DNA of 23,887 bases from Hungatella sp. UBA5385 (lineage in GTDB: Bacteria > Bacillota > Clostridia > Lachnospirales > Lachnospiraceae), in assembly GCA_002409995.1 (NCBI GenBank), contig DHOR01000010.1:1-23887 (forward strand). Reading direction: 5' to 3'. Position 1 is the stretch's first letter. Each line of letters starts with the position of its first letter. The notes beneath the pieces are model-generated. The model had not been told where the DNA came from, did no database searches, and saw only the letters and a program-made list of their open reading frames with translations. Both the position numbers and the translations under genes were made by a program. Positions 23,182 to 23,887 of the stretch are shown piece by piece.

Positions 23182-23394
23182 ATGCCTTTAACAATGGTAA
23201 GAACCGGAGAACCTAATGTGATCCGCAAGGTTGGCGGAAAAGAAGAGACCAGACGTTTTTTAGAAAATCTGGGTTTTGTTGCTGGTGGAACAGTTACAGT
23301 TGTATCTGAAATTGGCGGAAATATGATTGTAAATGTAAAAGAATCCAGAGTAGCTATCGGTAAAGAAATGGCTAATAAAATTATGGTTGGTTAA
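23182..23394 (+). CDS. feoA: FeoA-domain protein, first copy
   Basis: A 70-residue cytoplasmic SH3-like protein that supports ferrous iron uptake by FeoB. The fold is visible as TMVRTGEPNVIRKVGGKEET, FLENLGFVAGGTVTVVSEIGGN, then MIVNVKESRVAIGKEMANKIMV, the usual FeoA end. GAGAAGGAAGATGATAAA precedes the ATG. It is the first gene of the feo operon, 13 bases before a second FeoA gene. Its start MPLTMVRTGEP differs from classical FeoA and resembles the short FeoA forms of Clostridia. Its precise role relative to the second copy is unknown. Confidence 0.9.
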   Translation: MPLTMVRTGEPNVIRKVGGKEETRRFLENLGFVAGGTVTVVSEIGGNMIVNVKESRVAIGKEMANKIMVG

Positions 23395-23407
23395 AAGAGG
23401 AGAGACA

Positions 23408-23629
23408 ATGAAAACATTAAGGGAAGTTCCAGTAGGAGGTACCGCTAAGGTAACCAAATTAACAGGGGAAGGTCCTGTGAAACGCCGTATTATGGATATG
23501 GGAATTACAAAGGGAGTAGAGGTTTATGTTAGAAAAGTAGCTCCTCTCGGTGATCCTGTGGAAGTAACTGTAAGAGGTTATGAGTTATCACTTCGTAAAG
23601 CAGATGCGGAGATGATATTGGTTGAATAA
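23408..23629 (+). CDS. feoA: FeoA-domain protein, second copy
   Basis: A 73-residue FeoA protein, clearly different in sequence from the first copy and closer to the classical form: MKTLREVPVGGTAKVTKLTG, then GPVKRRIMDMGITKGVEVYVRKVAPLGDPVEV and GYELSLRKADAEMI. Start at 23408 is set by AAGAGGAGA just upstream; a start at 23387 would overlap the first FeoA gene. Two distinct FeoA copies before FeoB are common in Clostridia and may interact with different parts of FeoB or with each other. Confidence 0.93.
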   Translation: MKTLREVPVGGTAKVTKLTGEGPVKRRIMDMGITKGVEVYVRKVAPLGDPVEVTVRGYELSLRKADAEMILVE

Positions 23630-23687
23630 AATTTATAGGATTTAAGTAAATATATTTTTAATTAAATATATTTTTTTTGACCAGGAG

Positions 23688-23701
23688 TTAGCTTTTGCTA
23701 A
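23688..23701. promoter_or_regulatory. Inverted repeat between feoA and feoB, possible metalloregulator site
   Basis: TTAGCTTTTGCTAA has arms TTAGC/GCTAA, the same half-sites as 23017-23029. TTGACC (23677-23682) lies just before it, so it may mark an internal feoB promoter, but the -10 box is weak. Confidence 0.35.
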
Positions 23702-23736
23702 TTAAAGATAGGATAAACGAATTGTAATTTGACTGC

Positions 23737-23808
23737 AGTATGAAATAAAGTATGGAATAAAATATGAAATATAGTATGGAATATAGTATGAATTCAAGTA
23801 TGAATAAA
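23737..23808. repeat. Six-unit 12-bp tandem repeat upstream of feoB
   Basis: Six contiguous 12-base units with consensus AGTATGRAATAA: AGTATGAAATAA, AGTATGGAATAA, AATATGAAATAT, AGTATGGAATAT, AGTATGAATTCA, AGTATGAATAAA. Most reading frames are quickly closed by stop codons, so it is non-coding. It ends 34 bases before the feoB start. Confidence 0.9.
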
Positions 23809-23842
23809 TAAAGATTGCTTTCAGGCAGAAAGAGGTAAGGAT

Positions 23843-23887
23843 ATGTCAATAAAGATTGCATTGGCGGGAAATCCCAACAGTGGTAAG
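23843..23887 (+). CDS. feoB: FeoB ferrous iron transporter, 5' end only (cut by window edge)
   Basis: Fifteen codons, MSIKIALAGNPNSGK, are present before the window ends. GNPNSGK is the G1 GTP-binding loop of FeoB, the membrane protein that imports Fe(II). AGAGGTAAGG precedes the ATG. The two upstream FeoA genes and the divergent DtxR-family regulator support the call. The rest of the gene lies outside the window. Confidence 0.93.
   Translation, partial: MSIKIALAGNPNSGK

Noticed and set aside
23650..23680. Palindromic AAATATATTT copies after the second feoA as a terminator
   Set aside because: All-A/T pairing without a GC stem is too weak; the area may be simple AT-rich spacer.

Overview
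The window looks like chromosomal DNA of a low-GC Gram-positive anaerobe of the Clostridia, most likely a gut Lachnospiraceae. The reasons are a clostridial-type pyruvate,phosphate dikinase, a BMP lipoprotein with a Thr/Glu/Ala-rich linker, tandem FeoA genes before FeoB, many PTS genes under RpiR-type regulators, and strong GGAGG ribosome binding sites. The assignment is inferred from gene content only. I see no rRNA, tRNA, CRISPR array or intact insertion sequence.

Layout. (1) 1-5530, minus strand: a truncated GNAT acetyltransferase, then a nucleoside-type ABC importer operon read right to left as BMP lipoprotein, ATPase, permease, permease. A sigma-A-like promoter lies at 5493-5521, a structured intercistronic segment follows the lipoprotein gene, and a 25-bp perfect hairpin closes the operon at 468-520. 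(2) 5678-5963: a MATE transporter relic. (3) 6042-9925: an RpiR regulator, a beta-glucoside-type PTS EIIBC and a GH1 6-phospho-beta-glucosidase, a phospho-beta-glucoside import and hydrolysis module. (4) 9909-13041: an AEC-like transporter relic, a CcpA-type cre site, a promoter, ppdK and a strong terminator. (5) 13184-15129: a stand-alone AAA/DUF4143 ATPase and an XRE-type membrane regulator frameshifted at a G run. (6) 15364-20925: the most interesting block. It encodes an RpiR/MurR-like regulator, murQ etherase, mannose-class EIIA, an AmiE-like serine hydrolase, EIIB and a fused EIIC-EIID, followed by the last 33 codons of a lost nanE and a terminator. (7) 20930-21035: a deletion relic of a second AAA/DUF4143 gene. 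(8) 21036-22539: divergent DUF4865 and LysR genes sharing a symmetric overlapping promoter. (9) 22568-23887: a DtxR-family metalloregulator divergent from feoA-feoA-feoB, with candidate operators and a 12-bp tandem repeat before feoB.

How the genes work together. Block 6 reads as a complete route for N-acetylmuramic acid (MurNAc) or short muropeptides. A mannose-family PTS would import and phosphorylate the sugar, the cytoplasmic amidase-like enzyme would strip stem peptide from the lactyl group, and MurQ would convert MurNAc-6-phosphate to GlcNAc-6-phosphate plus D-lactate. The characterised MurNAc transporter MurP belongs to the glucose-type PTS superfamily, so a mannose-class transporter beside murQ is the main candidate for something new. 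Blocks 3 and 6 are both RpiR-controlled PTS operons, and ppdK with its cre site links to carbon control.

Several genes are broken or partly deleted (GNAT, MATE, AEC, XRE membrane domain, nanE, second AAA ATPase). They lie mostly at operon borders, which suggests a region shaped by repeated deletion.
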